Positions 48,634 to 58,517 of a DNA stretch of 64,000 bases are shown here, one piece after another. Position 1 is the stretch's first letter. Each line of letters starts with the position of its first letter. The notes beneath the pieces were generated by a model. That model was not told where the DNA came from. It searched no databases and saw nothing but the letters and a program-made list of their open reading frames with translations. Position numbers and translations under genes: made by a program. The DNA is from Xanthomonas sp. F10 (GTDB lineage: Bacteria; Pseudomonadota; Gammaproteobacteria; Xanthomonadales; Xanthomonadaceae), in the NCBI RefSeq assembly GCF_014206815.1, contig NZ_JACHNP010000001.1, forward strand, positions 2,570,420 through 2,634,419. Direction: 5' to 3'.

Positions 48634-49017
48634 TTACTCGGCCACTTCCTCGGCCACGGCCGGGCGGTCGACCAGTTCGACGTACGCCATCGGCGCGTTG
48701 TCGCCGGCGCGGAAGCCGCACTTGAGGATGCGCAGGTAGCCACCCGGGCGCGCCTGGTAGCGCGGGCCCAGCGTGGTGAACAGGGTGCCCACGGCTTCCT
48801 TGTCGCGCAGGCGCGCAAAGGCCAGGCGGCGGTTGGCGACGTTGTCGACCTTGGCCAGGGTGATCAGCGGCTCGGCGACGCGGCGCAGTTCCTTGGCCTT
48901 CGGCAGGGTGGTCTTGATCAGCTCGTGCTTGATCAGCGACGCCGCCATGTTCTTGAACATCGCCTCGCGGTGGGCGCTGGTGCGGCTGAACTTGCGGCCG
49001 GATTTCTGGTGACGCAT
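48634..49017 (-). CDS. rplQ: 50S ribosomal protein L17
   Basis: 127-residue large-subunit protein at the peptide-exit side. The family start [24 protein letters not shown] and the conserved [23 protein letters not shown] are clear, as is the [14 protein letters not shown] ending. It is the last gene of the alpha operon and is followed by a strong terminator. The spacer to rpoA is 200 bases, much longer than usual, and contains an 11-base-pair hairpin with a GCAA loop. Confidence 0.96.
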   Translation of the reverse strand: MRHQKSGRKFSRTSAHREAMFKNMAASLIKHELIKTTLPKAKELRRVAEPLITLAKVDNVANRRLAFARLRDKEAVGTLFTTLGPRYQARPGGYLRILKCGFRAGDNAPMAYVELVDRPAVAEEVAE

Positions 49018-49179
49018 GGGTTGGGATTCCTATGGAAGAGTGGAACTGCTGGGGATCGCTGTCGCCGTCCTGGCGTTGAATGTGGACTGCGGATGGTCCG
49101 TGCCGGCCGTCCTTGACCGGGCGACGCCGCGGGCTTGGCGACCCGTCGACGTGGTGGTGCGGATGAAGCGGACAACGCG

Positions 49180-49205
49180 CGGCCGGTGCCTTGCGGCACC
49201 GGCCG
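49180..49205 (-). other. GCAA-capped hairpin in the rpoA-rplQ spacer
   Basis: On the minus strand CGGCCGGTGCC, loop GCAA and GGCACCGGCCG form a perfect 11-base-pair stem, 12 bases after the rpoA stop. No T-run follows, so it is more likely an mRNA-processing or stability element than a terminator. Confidence 0.5.
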
Positions 49206-49217
49206 GAGACGCAAGAC

Positions 49218-50216
49218 TCAGCCGAGCATGCCGTGCTGGGCGACACCGGCCGGCGGCCAGTTCTCCAGCTTCATGCCGAGCGACAGGCCACGCTGGGCCA
49301 GCACTTCCTTGATCTCGGTGAGCGACTTCTTGCCCAGGTTCGGGGTCTTGAGCAGCTCGACCTCGGTCTTCTGGATCAGATCGCCGATGTAGTAGATGCT
49401 CTCGGCCTTCAAGCAGTTGGCCGAACGCACGGTCAGTTCCAGATCGTCGATCGGACGCAGCAGCACCGGATCCACGCCGTTGCTGGCCGGCTTGGCCGCG
49501 CCGCGGTCGCGATGGGTGAAGTCGCCGAACACCGACAGCTGGTCGCTGAGGATGTCGGCAGCGGTGCGCACGGCTTCCTCGGCGTCGATCGTGCCGTTGG
49601 TTTCGATGTCCAGGACCAGCTTGTCCAGGTCGGTGCGCTGTTCGACGCGGGCCGACTCGACCGCGTAGGCGACGCGGCGCACCGGCGAGAACGAGGCGTC
49701 CAGGACCAGGCGGCCGATGGTGCGGGTCTCTTCGTCCGGACGGCGACGCGCGGCGGCCGGCTGGTAGCCGAAGCCACGCTCGATCTTCAGACGCATGTTG
49801 ATCGCCGTGTCCTTGGTCAGGTGGCAGATCACGTGGTCGTTGTTGAGGATCTCGACGTTGTGGTCGGTCTTGATGTCGGCGGCAGTGACCGTGCCCGGAC
49901 CCTGCTTGGACAGCGACAGCGTGGCGCTGTCACCGGTATGCATGCGGATGGCCACGTCCTTGAGGTTCAGCAGGACTTCCAGCACGTCCTCCTGCAGCCC
50001 TTCGACCGTGGTGTACTCGTGCAGCACGCCGTCGATCTCGACTTCGGTGATCGCGAAGCCGGGAATCGAGGACAGCAGCACGCGACGCAGGGCGTTGCCC
50101 AGCGTATGCCCATACCCGCGCTCCAAGGGCTCGATCACGACCTTGGCGCGGTTGTCGGTAAGGCGTTCGATCTGCGGCCCGCGGGGGCGCAGAACCTGGT
50201 TGGCGGTAACCGTCAT
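49218..50216 (-). CDS. rpoA: DNA-directed RNA polymerase subunit alpha
   Basis: 332-residue alpha subunit of RNA polymerase. The N-terminal dimerisation domain has the hallmark [22 protein letters not shown], and the C-terminal DNA-binding domain has [24 protein letters not shown] and [23 protein letters not shown]. The start [17 protein letters not shown] is that of gammaproteobacterial alpha subunits. It lies between rpsD (50-base gap) and rplQ (200-base gap). It is the core enzyme component that contacts many activators, including those expected to control the regulators elsewhere in the window. Confidence 0.97.
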   Translation of the reverse strand: MTVTANQVLRPRGPQIERLTDNRAKVVIEPLERGYGHTLGNALRRVLLSSIPGFAITEVEIDGVLHEYTTVEGLQEDVLEVLLNLKDVAIRMHTGDSATLSLSKQGPGTVTAADIKTDHNVEILNNDHVICHLTKDTAINMRLKIERGFGYQPAAARRRPDEETRTIGRLVLDASFSPVRRVAYAVESARVEQRTDLDKLVLDIETNGTIDAEEAVRTAADILSDQLSVFGDFTHRDRGAAKPASNGVDPVLLRPIDDLELTVRSANCLKAESIYYIGDLIQKTEVELLKTPNLGKKSLTEIKEVLAQRGLSLGMKLENWPPAGVAQHGMLG

Positions 50217-50266
50217 GTTGCGGGTTCTCCTGACGAGCCTCCGTGACCGGAGGCTCTCCGATGTGA

Positions 50267-50896
50267 TTACTTCGAATACAACTCGACGATCAGCGCTTCG
50301 TTGATGTCGGCAGGCAGGTCCGCACGGTCCGGCACGGCCTTGAAGATGCCGCTGAACTTCTTCGAATCGACCTCGACCCAGGACGGGTTCAGGTCGTGCG
50401 TTTCGGCAACGCTCAGCGCTTCCTGCACGCGAAGCTGCTTCTGCGCCTTTTCCGACAGGGCGATCGCGTCGCCGGCCTTGACCTGGTACGAGGCCAGGTT
50501 CACCGACTTGCCGTTGACCAGCACGCCACGGTGCGACACCAGCTGGCGCGCGGCCGGACGGGTGACGGCGAAGCCCATGCGGTAGACGACGTTGTCCAGG
50601 CGGGTTTCCAGCAGCTGCAGCAGGTTCTCGCCGGTGTTGCCCTTCTTGGTCGAGGCCTTCTTGTAGTAGTTGCGGAACTGACGCTCCAGCAGGCCGTAGA
50701 TACGCTTGACCTTCTGCTTTTCGCGCAGCTGGGTGGCGTAGTCGGACAGCTTGCCCTTGCGGGCGGTCGCGCCGTGCTGGCCGGGCTTCTGCTCCAGCTT
50801 GCACTTGGAGTCCAGCGCACGCGCCGGGCTCTTGAGGGAAAGATCGGCGCCTTCGCGGCGCGCGAGCTTACAGGTAGGACCGATATAACGAGCCAT
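50267..50896 (-). CDS. rpsD: 30S ribosomal protein S4
   Basis: 209-residue primary 16S rRNA-binding protein. It has the family start [19 protein letters not shown] and an S4 RNA-binding domain ([31 protein letters not shown]). The zinc-binding cysteine set seen in some bacteria is absent; a single Cys9 remains. In Escherichia coli S4 represses the alpha operon translationally; whether that applies here is not visible. It lies 14 bases after rpsK. Confidence 0.96.
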   Translation of the reverse strand: MARYIGPTCKLARREGADLSLKSPARALDSKCKLEQKPGQHGATARKGKLSDYATQLREKQKVKRIYGLLERQFRNYYKKASTKKGNTGENLLQLLETRLDNVVYRMGFAVTRPAARQLVSHRGVLVNGKSVNLASYQVKAGDAIALSEKAQKQLRVQEALSVAETHDLNPSWVEVDSKKFSGIFKAVPDRADLPADINEALIVELYSK

Positions 50897-50910
50897 TTCT
50901 TATCGCTCCT

Positions 50911-51303
50911 TTAGACGCGACGCTTCTTCGGCGGACGGCACCCGTTGTGCGGGATCGGCGTCACGTCGATGATGTTGGTGATCTTGTATCCGACGTTGTT
51001 CAACGAACGGACGGCGGACTCGCGACCCGGACCCGGGCCCTTGATGCGCACTTCCAGCGACTTCACGCCGTAGTCGAGCGCAGCGCGCCCGGCCTTCTCG
51101 GCGGCCACCTGCGCCGCGAACGGCGTGGACTTGCGCGAACCGCGGAAACCGGCGCCACCGGAGGTCGCCCAGGACAACGCATTGCCCTGACGGTCGGTGA
51201 TGGTCACGATGGTGTTGTTGAACGAAGCGTGGACGTGGGCGACACCGTCGGTGACGACGCGCTTGATCTTCTTCTTGGTCTTTGCTGCTGCGGGCTTAGC
51301 CAT
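50911..51303 (-). CDS. rpsK: 30S ribosomal protein S11
   Basis: 130-residue small-subunit platform protein. The core [45 protein letters not shown] is intact (quoted here only in part as the family core), with the C-terminal [11 protein letters not shown] tail. A basic N-terminal extension ([14 protein letters not shown]) is normal. The gene is 9 bases after rpsM and is followed by rpsD. Confidence 0.96.
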   Translation of the reverse strand: MAKPAAAKTKKKIKRVVTDGVAHVHASFNNTIVTITDRQGNALSWATSGGAGFRGSRKSTPFAAQVAAEKAGRAALDYGVKSLEVRIKGPGPGRESAVRSLNNVGYKITNIIDVTPIPHNGCRPPKKRRV

Positions 51304-51312
51304 GTCGGTCCC

Positions 51313-51669
51313 TTACTTCTTGATCGCCTTGCGCGGACCCTTGCGGGTGCGGGCGTTGGTACGGGTGCGCTGACCGCGCAGGGGCAGGCCACGACGGTGA
51401 CGCAGGCCGCGGTAGCAGCCCAGGTCCATCAGTCGCTTGATGGCGATGCCGATTTCGCGACGCAGGTCGCCTTCGACGATGTACTTGCCGACTTCGAGAC
51501 GCAGGCGCTCGATTTCCGGCTCGGACAGGTCGCGGATCTTGGTGGTCGAGGTCACGCCTGCGGCTTCGCAGACCTTCTTCGAACGGGTACGGCCGATGCC
51601 GTAAATGCTTTGCAACCCGACCCAGACGTGCTTCTGGGCTGGCAGGTTGACGCCTGCAATACGCGCCAT
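51313..51669 (-). CDS. rpsM: 30S ribosomal protein S13
   Basis: 118-residue head protein at the subunit bridge. [20 protein letters not shown] starts the family sequence, [11 protein letters not shown] is the helix-two-turn-helix region and [19 protein letters not shown] the conserved basic tail. The start at 51669 is chosen over longer in-frame codons because MARIAGV is the universal N-terminus. It is the first gene of the alpha operon here, and a candidate promoter lies 63 bases upstream. In Escherichia coli rpmJ would precede it; here it does not. Confidence 0.96.
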   Translation of the reverse strand: MARIAGVNLPAQKHVWVGLQSIYGIGRTRSKKVCEAAGVTSTTKIRDLSEPEIERLRLEVGKYIVEGDLRREIGIAIKRLMDLGCYRGLRHRRGLPLRGQRTRTNARTRKGPRKAIKK

Positions 51670-52007
51670 GACGCGGTTCTCCAACTGAGTGATGGCCCGA
51701 CGGCGCACCACGGCGCCATCCGGCAGGATGGATCAAAAAGTGAACTTGTAAGTCTAGCAAGGTCTCGGGTTACATGGAAGCCCGCGGAACCTGAGGTTCC
51801 GCAAGCCCGGCATGGGGAGTGTGCCCATGCTCCGGCGCCGGACGTCGTTGGCGAGGCGATGGTTCCGCCTTGCCGCCCGCGCTACTCCAGCGCAGGACCA
51901 CTACGTCTCACCCGCGCACGAGACCGCTGCACGGGCCGCCCTTCAAGTCGGAAGACTGCGCCCGGGAACCGGGGCGTCTTCGCGGAAGGATTCAAACAGT
52001 ATAGCAA
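51670..52007. other. Enlarged secY-rpsM spacer without rpmJ
   Basis: This 338-base gap contains no recognisable gene. I searched both strands for the short L36 pattern (MKV followed by a CxxC-x-C zinc set) and saw none. It holds a perfect 9-base dyad GCGGAACCT-G-AGGTTCCGC (51784-51802) and, nearer rpsM, a promoter-like pair of hexamers. The dyad has no T-run on either strand. Confidence 0.55.
51732..51760 (-). promoter_or_regulatory. rpsMp: Candidate promoter of the rpsM-rplQ (alpha) operon
   Basis: On the minus strand TTGCTA (51755-51760) and TTTGAT (51732-51737) are 17 bases apart, each matching four of six sigma-70 positions, 63 bases before rpsM. The long gene-free spacer makes a separate promoter plausible. 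Confidence 0.4.
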
Positions 52008-53378
52008 TCAACCGCGGGCAAAACCGCCGCCGCGCGAGCCGCCCTTGAGGTTGGCCTTCTTCAACAGGCTTTCGTACTGGTGCGACATCAGGTGCGCCTG
52101 GATCTGCGCGATGAAGTCCATCACCACCACGACTGCGATCAGCAGCGAGGTGCCGCCGAAGTGGAACGAGGTGCCGAGCTGGGCACGCATCACTTCCGGC
52201 AGCAGACACACGATCACCAGGTACACCGAGCCGGCCGCGGTCAGGCGGGTCAGCACGCCGTCGACGTAGTCGGCGGTGGCCTTGCCCGGACGGATACCCG
52301 GGATCAGCGCGCCGGACTTCTTCAGGTTGTCGGCGGTTTCCTGCGAGTTGAACACCAGCGCCGTGTAGAAGAACGCGAAGCCGATGATCAGCGCGGCGAA
52401 CACGATCATGTGCACCGGCTCGCCGGGGCCGAGCGCATTGGCGATGCGCTGCAGCACGCTGCCGAAGGTGCTGTTGGACGCAGCCTGCCCGGACCACATC
52501 GACAGCGTCGCCGGGAAGGCGAGAATGCTCGAGGCGAAGATCGGCGGGATCACGCCGGCCATGTTGAGCTTCAGCGGCAGGAACGAGGTCTGGTTCATGT
52601 ACGCATTGCGGCCACCCTGGCGGCGTGCGTAGTTCACTGTGATCCGCCGCTGCCCGCGCTCCACGAACACCACGAACAGGGTGAAGGCGAGGATCGTCAA
52701 CACGATCAGCAGCAGCGAGATGAAGCTCATGTTGCCGTCGCGGTAGGACTCCACGGTCTGGATCGCCGCCGCCGGCAGGCCGGCGACGATGCCGGCGAAG
52801 ATGATCAGCGAAACGCCGTTGCCGATGCCGCGCTCGGTCACCTGCTCGCCGACCCACATCAGGAAGATGGTGCCGGCGGTCAACGCGATCACCGCGGTGA
52901 GCACGAAGCCCATGCCGGGAGCGTAGACGACCGGCGCGCCGCCCGGTGCGGTCTGGTTCTGCAGCGCCAGGGCGATGCTGCCGCCCTGCACTACCGCCAG
53001 CAGCACCGCGCCGATGCGCGAATACTGGGTGATCTTGCGCCGACCCGACTCGCCTTCCTTCTGCATCGCCTTCAGCGACGGGAAGATGTGCGTGGCCAGC
53101 TGGATCACGATCGATGCCGAGATGTACGGCATCACGTTCAGCGCGAAGATGCTGAAACGGTGCAGGGCGCCGCCCGAGAACATGTTGAACATGTCCACGA
53201 TGCCGCCGCCCTGCGCCTGCATCAGCGCAAGCATGGCTTCGGGATTGACGCCCGGCACCGGCACATAGCAGCCGATGCGGTAGACGATCAATGCGCCGAG
53301 AACGAACAACAGGCGCTGACGAAGTTCAGTGAACTTGCCGAGCCCGCCGCCGAGGTTACCCATGCCAGCCTGCGCCAT
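52008..53378 (-). CDS. secY: Protein translocase subunit SecY
   Basis: 456-residue channel subunit of the Sec translocon in the inner membrane, which exports the many signal-peptide proteins of this window. Ten hydrophobic helices can be counted. Signature stretches are [28 protein letters not shown] (plug and helix 2 region), [14 protein letters not shown] and GMNQT-like [25 protein letters not shown]. The start [16 protein letters not shown] is preferred over an earlier in-frame codon. It lies 7 bases after rplO and is the last gene of the spc-like block. A 338-base spacer follows. Confidence 0.96.
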   Translation of the reverse strand: MAQAGMGNLGGGLGKFTELRQRLLFVLGALIVYRIGCYVPVPGVNPEAMLALMQAQGGGIVDMFNMFSGGALHRFSIFALNVMPYISASIVIQLATHIFPSLKAMQKEGESGRRKITQYSRIGAVLLAVVQGGSIALALQNQTAPGGAPVVYAPGMGFVLTAVIALTAGTIFLMWVGEQVTERGIGNGVSLIIFAGIVAGLPAAAIQTVESYRDGNMSFISLLLIVLTILAFTLFVVFVERGQRRITVNYARRQGGRNAYMNQTSFLPLKLNMAGVIPPIFASSILAFPATLSMWSGQAASNSTFGSVLQRIANALGPGEPVHMIVFAALIIGFAFFYTALVFNSQETADNLKKSGALIPGIRPGKATADYVDGVLTRLTAAGSVYLVIVCLLPEVMRAQLGTSFHFGGTSLLIAVVVVMDFIAQIQAHLMSHQYESLLKKANLKGGSRGGGFARG

Positions 53379-53385
53379 CTGTGTG

Positions 53386-53829
53386 TTACTCCTGCACGCT
53401 GCCGCCGGCAGCTTCGATTGCCGCCTTGGCACCGGCGGTCGCGGCGACGCCCTTCAGCACGAACGCCTTGGTCAGTTCGCCCTTCAGGACGACCTTGGCC
53501 TTCTTCGCGGTGCTCGGGACCATCTTCGCGGCGCGCAGCGCAGCGAAATCGATCTCGCCGGCCGGCAGGTTGTCGAGCTGGTAGGACAGCACCTCAGCGG
53601 TGTCCTTGGCCATCTTCGAACGGAAACCGATCTTCGGCAGACGGCGCTGCATGGGGGTCTGGCCACCTTCGAAGCCGGCCTTGATCTTGCCGCCGCCCTT
53701 ACGCGCGAACGAACCCTTGTGGCCGCGGCCAGCGGTCTTGCCCAGGCCGGAACCGATGCCGCGACCGACGCGGGTGCGCTCGGTGCGCGCGCCCGGCGCG
53801 GGCTTCAGATCATTCAGATGCAAAGTCAT
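53386..53829 (-). CDS. rplO: 50S ribosomal protein L15
   Basis: 147-residue late-assembly protein of the large subunit. It starts [39 protein letters not shown], the glycine/arginine-rich family motif, and ends with [22 protein letters not shown]. It lies 6 bases after rpmD and 7 before secY, so the three are tightly coupled. Confidence 0.96.
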   Translation of the reverse strand: MTLHLNDLKPAPGARTERTRVGRGIGSGLGKTAGRGHKGSFARKGGGKIKAGFEGGQTPMQRRLPKIGFRSKMAKDTAEVLSYQLDNLPAGEIDFAALRAAKMVPSTAKKAKVVLKGELTKAFVLKGVAATAGAKAAIEAAGGSVQE

Positions 53830-53835
53830 GGTCGA

Positions 53836-54027
53836 TTACTCCTCAACCTGGACGAGGTACTGAACCTTGTTGATCAGGCCGCGCACTTGCGGGCTGTCCT
53901 TCAGTTCGCGCACATCGTTGAGCTTGTTCAGGCCCAGGGCACGCACCGACAGGCGGTGACGCGACTGGGTACCACGCAGGCCGCGCACCAGGCGCACCTT
54001 GACGGTCTTGGCGGATTCATTAGCCAT
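53836..54027 (-). CDS. rpmD: 50S ribosomal protein L30
   Basis: 63-residue protein: [30 protein letters not shown] is the conserved region, with the short ferredoxin-like fold of the bacterial family. Its start overlaps the end of rpsE by 8 bases, so translational coupling is likely. Confidence 0.95.
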   Translation of the reverse strand: MANESAKTVKVRLVRGLRGTQSRHRLSVRALGLNKLNDVRELKDSPQVRGLINKVQYLVQVEE

Positions 54028-54565
54028 GGGTCAGATCCTCCACCTTCTTGCCGCGCTTGGCCGCGATGCGGGCCGGCGACTGCATGTCTTCCAGGCCGCG
54101 CAGGGTGGCGCGCACCAGGTTGATCGGGTTACGCGAACCGACGGCCTTGGCCAGCACGTTCTTCACGCCCACCGCTTCCAGCACGGCGCGCATCGCGCCG
54201 CCGGCGATCACGCCGGTACCTTCCGACGCCGGCATCATGAACACGCGCGCCGCGCCGTGGCCGGACTTCACCGGGTGCCACAGGGTGCCGTTGTTCAGAT
54301 CGATGTTGAGCATGCCCTTGCGCGCATACTCCATCGACTTCTGGATCGCGACCGGCACTTCGCGCGCCTTGCCGTAACCGAAGCCGATCTTGCCGTTGCC
54401 GTCGCCGACCACGGTCAGCGCGGTGAAGGTGAACTGGCGACCGCCCTTGACCGTCTTGCTGACGCGGTTGACCGCGACCAGCTTCTCGATCATGCCGTCG
54501 TCGACTTTCTCTTCGCGGTTGCGGTCGCGATCACGACCCCGCGGTGCACGCTGTTCTTCAGCCAT
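54020..54565 (-). CDS. rpsE: 30S ribosomal protein S5
   Basis: 181-residue protein important for decoding fidelity. A charged N-terminal segment ([22 protein letters not shown]) precedes the dsRBD-like domain ([40 protein letters not shown]) and the S5 C-terminal domain ([13 protein letters not shown]). The N-terminal Arg/Asp-rich stretch is longer than in Escherichia coli. A 155-base spacer, unusual for this operon, separates it from rplR. Confidence 0.96.
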   Translation of the reverse strand: MAEEQRAPRGRDRDRNREEKVDDGMIEKLVAVNRVSKTVKGGRQFTFTALTVVGDGNGKIGFGYGKAREVPVAIQKSMEYARKGMLNIDLNNGTLWHPVKSGHGAARVFMMPASEGTGVIAGGAMRAVLEAVGVKNVLAKAVGSRNPINLVRATLRGLEDMQSPARIAAKRGKKVEDLTHG

Positions 54566-54720
54566 TGTGATGCCCTTGATAGAGGAAAAGATTTACGGCT
54601 TCGTTGCCGCTTGTGGTTGTGGTCTGGCGCCGTGTTCCCCGGGCGCGCACAGAAGGCGCGCCAAGGTCCGATGCAGCCCGCATCGGCAGGACGGGCGCGG
54701 CATTGCCGCACCCGCAAGGA

Positions 54721-55080
54721 TCAGAACTGCAGGCCGCCTTCGCGCGCGGCGTCGGCCAGCGCCTTGATGCGGCCGTGGTAGCGGTAGCCCGAGCGGTCGA
54801 ACGCGACCTTCTCGACGCCCGCGGCCTTGGCGCGCTCGGCGATCAGCTTGCCGACCTTGGCGGCGGCGTCGCTGTTCTTGCCGTTCTTCAGGCCGTCCTT
54901 GACGTCGGCCTGCAGGGTGTTCGCCGCGGCGAGCACCTTGGAGCCGTCGGCGGTGAAGACCTGCGCGTACAGGTGCTGGCCGGTGCGCAGCACCGACAGG
55001 CGGGCGACGCCGAGCTCGCGGATGTGGGCGCGGGTCGACTTGGCGCGACGCAGGCGGGCGGTGTTCTTGTTGATGGTCAT
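54721..55080 (-). CDS. rplR: 50S ribosomal protein L18
   Basis: 119-residue 5S rRNA-binding protein: [32 protein letters not shown] near the N-terminus and [27 protein letters not shown] at the end are the family blocks. It lies 87 bases after rplF. The following 155-base gap to rpsE shows no gene. Confidence 0.96.
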   Translation of the reverse strand: MTINKNTARLRRAKSTRAHIRELGVARLSVLRTGQHLYAQVFTADGSKVLAAANTLQADVKDGLKNGKNSDAAAKVGKLIAERAKAAGVEKVAFDRSGYRYHGRIKALADAAREGGLQF

Positions 55081-55167
55081 ATCTGTGTCCTACGGAAGCT
55101 GAAGGAAGCGAGGCGTTCGTGGGGAATCCGGCCTGGCGAGGCCGGACTCCTGGCGGAAGGACCTGGC

Positions 55168-55695
55168 TTAGGCCTTCTTGGCTTCCTTGCGAATGATGGC
55201 TTCACCGGCGTACTTCACACCCTTGCCCTTGTAGGGCTCCGGCGGACGGAAACCGCGGATCTTGGCGGCGACTTCGCCGACGCGCTGCTTGTCGGCGCCC
55301 TGCACCAGGATCTCGGTCTGGGTCGGAGCGGCCAGGGTGATGCCTTCCGGCGCGCTGAACACGATCGGGTGCGAGAAGCCGAGCGCCAGGCTCAGGTCCT
55401 TGCCCTGCATCGTGGCACGGTAGCCGACGCCCACCAGCTCGAGCTTGCGCTCGAAGCCCGCGGACACGCCCTGCACCATGTTCGCCAGGATGGCGCGGAC
55501 GGTGCCGGTGATGGCGATGTGCGACGGATCGTTCGCCGACAGCGTGGCGACACCGTTTTCCTGCTTGATTTCGACGCCGGCCGGCTTCGGCAGCGACAGG
55601 GTGCCCTTCGGGCCCTTGACGCTGACCTGATCGGCCTGGACGGTGAGTTCGACGCCCTTCGGGAGGGAGATCGGCTTCTTGGCTACGCGGGACAT
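55168..55695 (-). CDS. rplF: 50S ribosomal protein L6
   Basis: 175-residue protein with two related alpha-beta domains. [19 protein letters not shown] is the family start and [14 protein letters not shown] and [19 protein letters not shown] the second-domain hallmarks. The start at 55695 follows an AAGGAG-like site (GGAAGGAGC). It lies 16 bases after rpsH. Confidence 0.96.
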   Translation of the reverse strand: MSRVAKKPISLPKGVELTVQADQVSVKGPKGTLSLPKPAGVEIKQENGVATLSANDPSHIAITGTVRAILANMVQGVSAGFERKLELVGVGYRATMQGKDLSLALGFSHPIVFSAPEGITLAAPTQTEILVQGADKQRVGEVAAKIRGFRPPEPYKGKGVKYAGEAIIRKEAKKA

Positions 55696-55711
55696 GTGAG
55701 TGCTCCTTCCC

Positions 55712-56110
55712 TTAGGCCACGAAGCACAGGACTTCGCCACCGACGCCGGCCTGACGGGCCTGCGCATCGGTCATGATGCCCTTGGACGTGGAAATGATGG
55801 CAACGCCCAGACCGCCGAGAACCTTCGGCAGCTCGGTCTTGCCGCGATACTGGCGCAGACCCGAACGCGACACGCGCTTGAGCGTATCGATGACCGGGCG
55901 GCCCTCGAAATACTTCAGCACGATTTCCAGTTCGGACTTGTTGTTTTCGATCGCGTTGACCCGCAGATCGCTGATGTAGCCTTCGGCCTTCAGCACTTCC
56001 GCGATCGCAACCTTGATCTTGGAGGACGGCATCTTCACCGTCGGCTTGCCAACCGCGGCCGCATTCTTGATGCGGACCAGCAGGTCGGCGATGGGATCAG
56101 TCATGCTCAT
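55712..56110 (-). CDS. rpsH: 30S ribosomal protein S8
   Basis: 132-residue central-domain assembly protein. It begins [28 protein letters not shown] codons at 56110 and 56104 are both possible. [31 protein letters not shown] is the conserved C-terminal RNA-binding part (abbreviated). It is separated from rpsN by 254 bases, which hold a terminator-like hairpin and a TATACT box. In Escherichia coli S8 is the translational repressor of the spc operon. Confidence 0.95.
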   Translation of the reverse strand: MSMTDPIADLLVRIKNAAAVGKPTVKMPSSKIKVAIAEVLKAEGYISDLRVNAIENNKSELEIVLKYFEGRPVIDTLKRVSRSGLRQYRGKTELPKVLGGLGVAIISTSKGIMTDAQARQAGVGGEVLCFVA

Positions 56111-56264
56111 GGTGTCTACCTTTGAGTGCACCGATATCCGCTTTCGCGAAAATCTTGTGTGGTGGAGCGGTGGAATGACGCAGGGGGTGAAGCGGGCAAC
56201 CACCGGAGGAACCCGCGGCGGCTGCCATACCCGTCCCTGCCGCGAGGCAAGGAGCGGGAGTATA

Positions 56265-56292
56265 CGACAAAAAGTCCGACTTGCGTCGGACT
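56265..56292 (-). terminator. Terminator-like hairpin between rpsN and rpsH
   Basis: On the minus strand AGTCCGAC, loop GCAA and GTCGGACT form a perfect 8-base-pair stem followed by TTTTTGTCG, 72 bases after the rpsN stop. TATACT (56259-56264) follows at once, a good minus-10 but without a clear minus-35. It is an attenuator or a true break inside the spc-like operon. Confidence 0.6.
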
Positions 56293-56364
56293 CGTTGTCT
56301 GAACGACACGCGGGCGGTTAGACCGCCCTGCCCGGCCCCGCGGACGGGACCGGCGCCGCTGGAA

Positions 56365-56670
56365 TTACCAGCTGGCCTTACGCAGGCCCGGAACGTCGCC
56401 GTTCATGGTCGCCTTGCGCAGCATGTTGCGGCCCAGGCCGAACTTGCCGTACACGCCACGCGGGCGGCCGGACAGTTCGCAACGGGTACGCTGGCGGCTC
56501 GGCGACGAATCGCGCGGCAGCTTCTGCAGCTTGGTCACGGCCTCGGCCTTCTCGTCGTACGAGGCGGTGCCGGAGGCGATGATCTTCTTCAGCGCATCAC
56601 GCTTGTCGGCGAACTTCTTCGCCAGCTTCTTGCGCTTGATGTCGCGGTTGACCATGGAGGTCTTTGCCAT
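56365..56670 (-). CDS. rpsN: 30S ribosomal protein S14
   Basis: 101-residue protein of the long, zinc-free type: the CxxC pairs of the short type are absent and a single Cys remains in [25 protein letters not shown]. It begins [29 protein letters not shown]. The start at 56670 is the family start. The 110-base gap to rplE is filled with heptad repeats. Confidence 0.96.
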   Translation of the reverse strand: MAKTSMVNRDIKRKKLAKKFADKRDALKKIIASGTASYDEKAEAVTKLQKLPRDSSPSRQRTRCELSGRPRGVYGKFGLGRNMLRKATMNGDVPGLRKASW

Positions 56671-56682
56671 CTGTAAATCCTC

Positions 56683-56774
56683 GGGATTCGAGAGTAGGGA
56701 TTGGAGATTTCCAGAATCCGGGATGTGACGGGCACAGCGCCCTTCCATCCCGAATCCCGAATCCCGAATCCCGG
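56683..56774. repeat. Inverted heptad arrays in the rplE-rpsN spacer
   Basis: Four GGGATTC-like 7-base units at 56683-56710 (plus strand) face four nearly perfect complementary units ATCCCGA at 56747-56774. In the rpsN leader RNA the two arrays could pair into a long imperfect hairpin. The same unit occurs at 48545-48572. Confidence 0.6.
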
Positions 56775-56780
56775 CGTCAA

Positions 56781-57323
56781 TCAGTTACGGAACGGGAACT
56801 TGAACGCTTCGAGCAGCGCCTTGGCTTCGGCGTCGGTCTTGGCGGTGGTGGTGATGGCGATATCCATACCGCGGATCGCGTCGACGGCGTCGAAGTCGAT
56901 TTCCGGGAAGATGATCTGCTCCTTCACGCCCATGTTGAAGTTGCCGCGGCCGTCGAACGAACGCCCGGAGACACCACGGAAGTCGCGCACGCGCGGCAGC
57001 GAGATGTTGATCAGGCGGTCCAGGAACTCGTACATCTTGGCGCGACGCAGCGTGGTCTTGCAGCCGATCGGCCAGCCATCGCGGATCTTGAACGAGGCCA
57101 CCGAGATGCGCGACTTGGTCACCACCGGCTTCTGGCCGGAGACCTTGGCCATGTCGGCGACGGCGTTTTCCAGGATCTTCTTGTTCGTCGCGGCTTCGCC
57201 CACGCCCATGTTCAGCGTGACCTTGACCAGCTTCGGCACTTCCATCGGATTGGTGTAACCGAACTTCTTCATCAGAGCCGGTACCACTTCTTCCTTGTAG
57301 ATCTTTTCGAGACGGGAAGTCAT
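56781..57323 (-). CDS. rplE: 50S ribosomal protein L5
   Basis: 180-residue 5S rRNA-associated protein: [44 protein letters not shown] is the family N-terminal block (abbreviated) and [24 protein letters not shown] the conserved loop. It follows rplX by 11 bases. The 110-base spacer to rpsN contains inverted heptad repeats. Confidence 0.96.
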   Translation of the reverse strand: MTSRLEKIYKEEVVPALMKKFGYTNPMEVPKLVKVTLNMGVGEAATNKKILENAVADMAKVSGQKPVVTKSRISVASFKIRDGWPIGCKTTLRRAKMYEFLDRLINISLPRVRDFRGVSGRSFDGRGNFNMGVKEQIIFPEIDFDAVDAIRGMDIAITTTAKTDAEAKALLEAFKFPFRN

Positions 57324-57334
57324 TGTGTCATTCC

Positions 57335-57652
57335 TCAGGCGTCGAGCGCCTCACCGCTGGAGCGGAACACACGCAGTTTGCGTCCATCCTCCAGCACCTT
57401 GAAGCCAACGCGGTCGCCCTTGCCCGTCGCCGGGTTGAGGATCGCAACGTTGGAAATATGGATCGACGCTTCGCGCTCGACCACGCCGCCGGCGACGCCC
57501 GCCTGCGGGTTCGGCTTGGTGTGGCGCTTGACGATGTTCGCGTTGGAGACGACCACGCGGTCGCCGTCGACGCGGACGACCTCGCCCTGCTTGCCCTTGT
57601 CCTTGCCGGTGGTGACGACGACCTGGTCGCCCTTCTTGATACGGTTAGCCAT
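57335..57652 (-). CDS. rplX: 50S ribosomal protein L24
   Basis: 105-residue assembly-initiating protein with the KOW motif [25 protein letters not shown] and [18 protein letters not shown]. Its start lies 15 bases downstream of the rplN stop. Such proteins sit at the exit-tunnel rim. Confidence 0.96.
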   Translation of the reverse strand: MANRIKKGDQVVVTTGKDKGKQGEVVRVDGDRVVVSNANIVKRHTKPNPQAGVAGGVVEREASIHISNVAILNPATGKGDRVGFKVLEDGRKLRVFRSSGEALDA

Positions 57653-57667
57653 GTGTATGTCCTCCGC

Positions 57668-58036
57668 TCACAGCACTTCGGGAGCGAGCGAGACGATCTT
57701 CATGAACTTCTCGGAACGCAGCTCGCGGGTCACAGGCCCGAAGATGCGCGTACCGATCGGCTCCTGCTTGTTGTTGAGCAACACCGCGGCGTTGCCATCG
57801 AAGCGGATCAGCGAACCGTCCGGACGACGCACGCCCTTGCGGGTACGCACGACGACGGCGTCGTAGACTTCGCCCTTCTTGACCTTGCCGCGCGGGATCG
57901 CGTCCTTGACGGTGACCTTGATGATGTCGCCAATGTGCGCGTAGCGGCGCTTGGAGCCGCCGAGCACCTTGATGCACATCACTTCCTTGGCACCGGAATT
58001 GTCGGCGACGTCGAGGTAGCTCTGCATCTGGATCAT
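57668..58036 (-). CDS. rplN: 50S ribosomal protein L14
   Basis: 122-residue protein of the subunit interface: [33 protein letters not shown] and [30 protein letters not shown] are diagnostic (partial quotes). It begins the spc-like block, 14 bases after rpsQ; no separate promoter was seen, so it may be read from the S10 promoter. Confidence 0.96.
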
Positions 58037-58050
58037 GATTCAGATCTCCC

Positions 58051-58320
58051 TTATTCGGCCGCGCGGGTGACGATTTCCACCACCCGCCAGTTCTTGGTCT
58101 TGGACATCGGCGCAATCTCGGTCACGCGCACGACATCGCCTTCGTTGCAGGCGTTGTCGGCGTCGTGGGCATGGAGCTTGGTCGAGCGCTTGATGTACTT
58201 GCCGTACAGCGCATGCTTGACCTGACGCTCCACCAGCACGGTGACGGTCTTGTCCATCTTGTTGCTGACCACACGGCCTTCGACCGTGCGCAGCGTCTTG
58301 CTTTCGTTATTGTCGCTCAT
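58051..58320 (-). CDS. rpsQ: 30S ribosomal protein S17
   Basis: 89-residue primary binding protein of 16S rRNA with an OB fold: [28 protein letters not shown]. The ATG at 58320 (MSDNNES) is preferred because AAGGA lies 8 bases upstream; an ATG at 58329 would touch the ribosome-binding site. It is the last gene of the S10-like block, 11 bases after rpmC. Confidence 0.96.
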   Translation of the reverse strand: MSDNNESKTLRTVEGRVVSNKMDKTVTVLVERQVKHALYGKYIKRSTKLHAHDADNACNEGDVVRVTEIAPMSKTKNWRVVEIVTRAAE

Positions 58321-58331
58321 CGCGGCCATCC

Positions 58332-58517
58332 TTACTTCGTGCTGCCGAGCAGGTGCTTGACGCGAGCGATCTCGCGGCGCACCCGGCGGGTTTCGTGAGT
58401 CTTCGGCAGCTGCCCGGTGACCTGCTGCATGCGCAGGGCGAACTGCTCCTTGCGCAGATCGGTCAGGTGGGCCTTCAGATCGTCGGCCGACTTCTCGCGG
58501 AGTTGTTTGATGTCCAT
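58332..58517 (-). CDS. rpmC: 50S ribosomal protein L29
   Basis: 61-residue helical hairpin protein at the exit tunnel: [31 protein letters not shown] and [13 protein letters not shown]. Its start overlaps the rplP stop by one base (ATGA-like arrangement), so coupling is likely. Confidence 0.95.
   Translation of the reverse strand: MDIKQLREKSADDLKAHLTDLRKEQFALRMQQVTGQLPKTHETRRVRREIARVKHLLGSTK

Noticed and set aside
51784..51802. GCGGAACCT-G-AGGTTCCGC as a secY terminator
   Set aside because: It is a perfect dyad, but no T-run follows on either strand and it lies over 200 bases from the secY stop.
51670..52007. A hidden rpmJ gene
   Set aside because: No frame with an L36-like cysteine set and basic pattern was seen.
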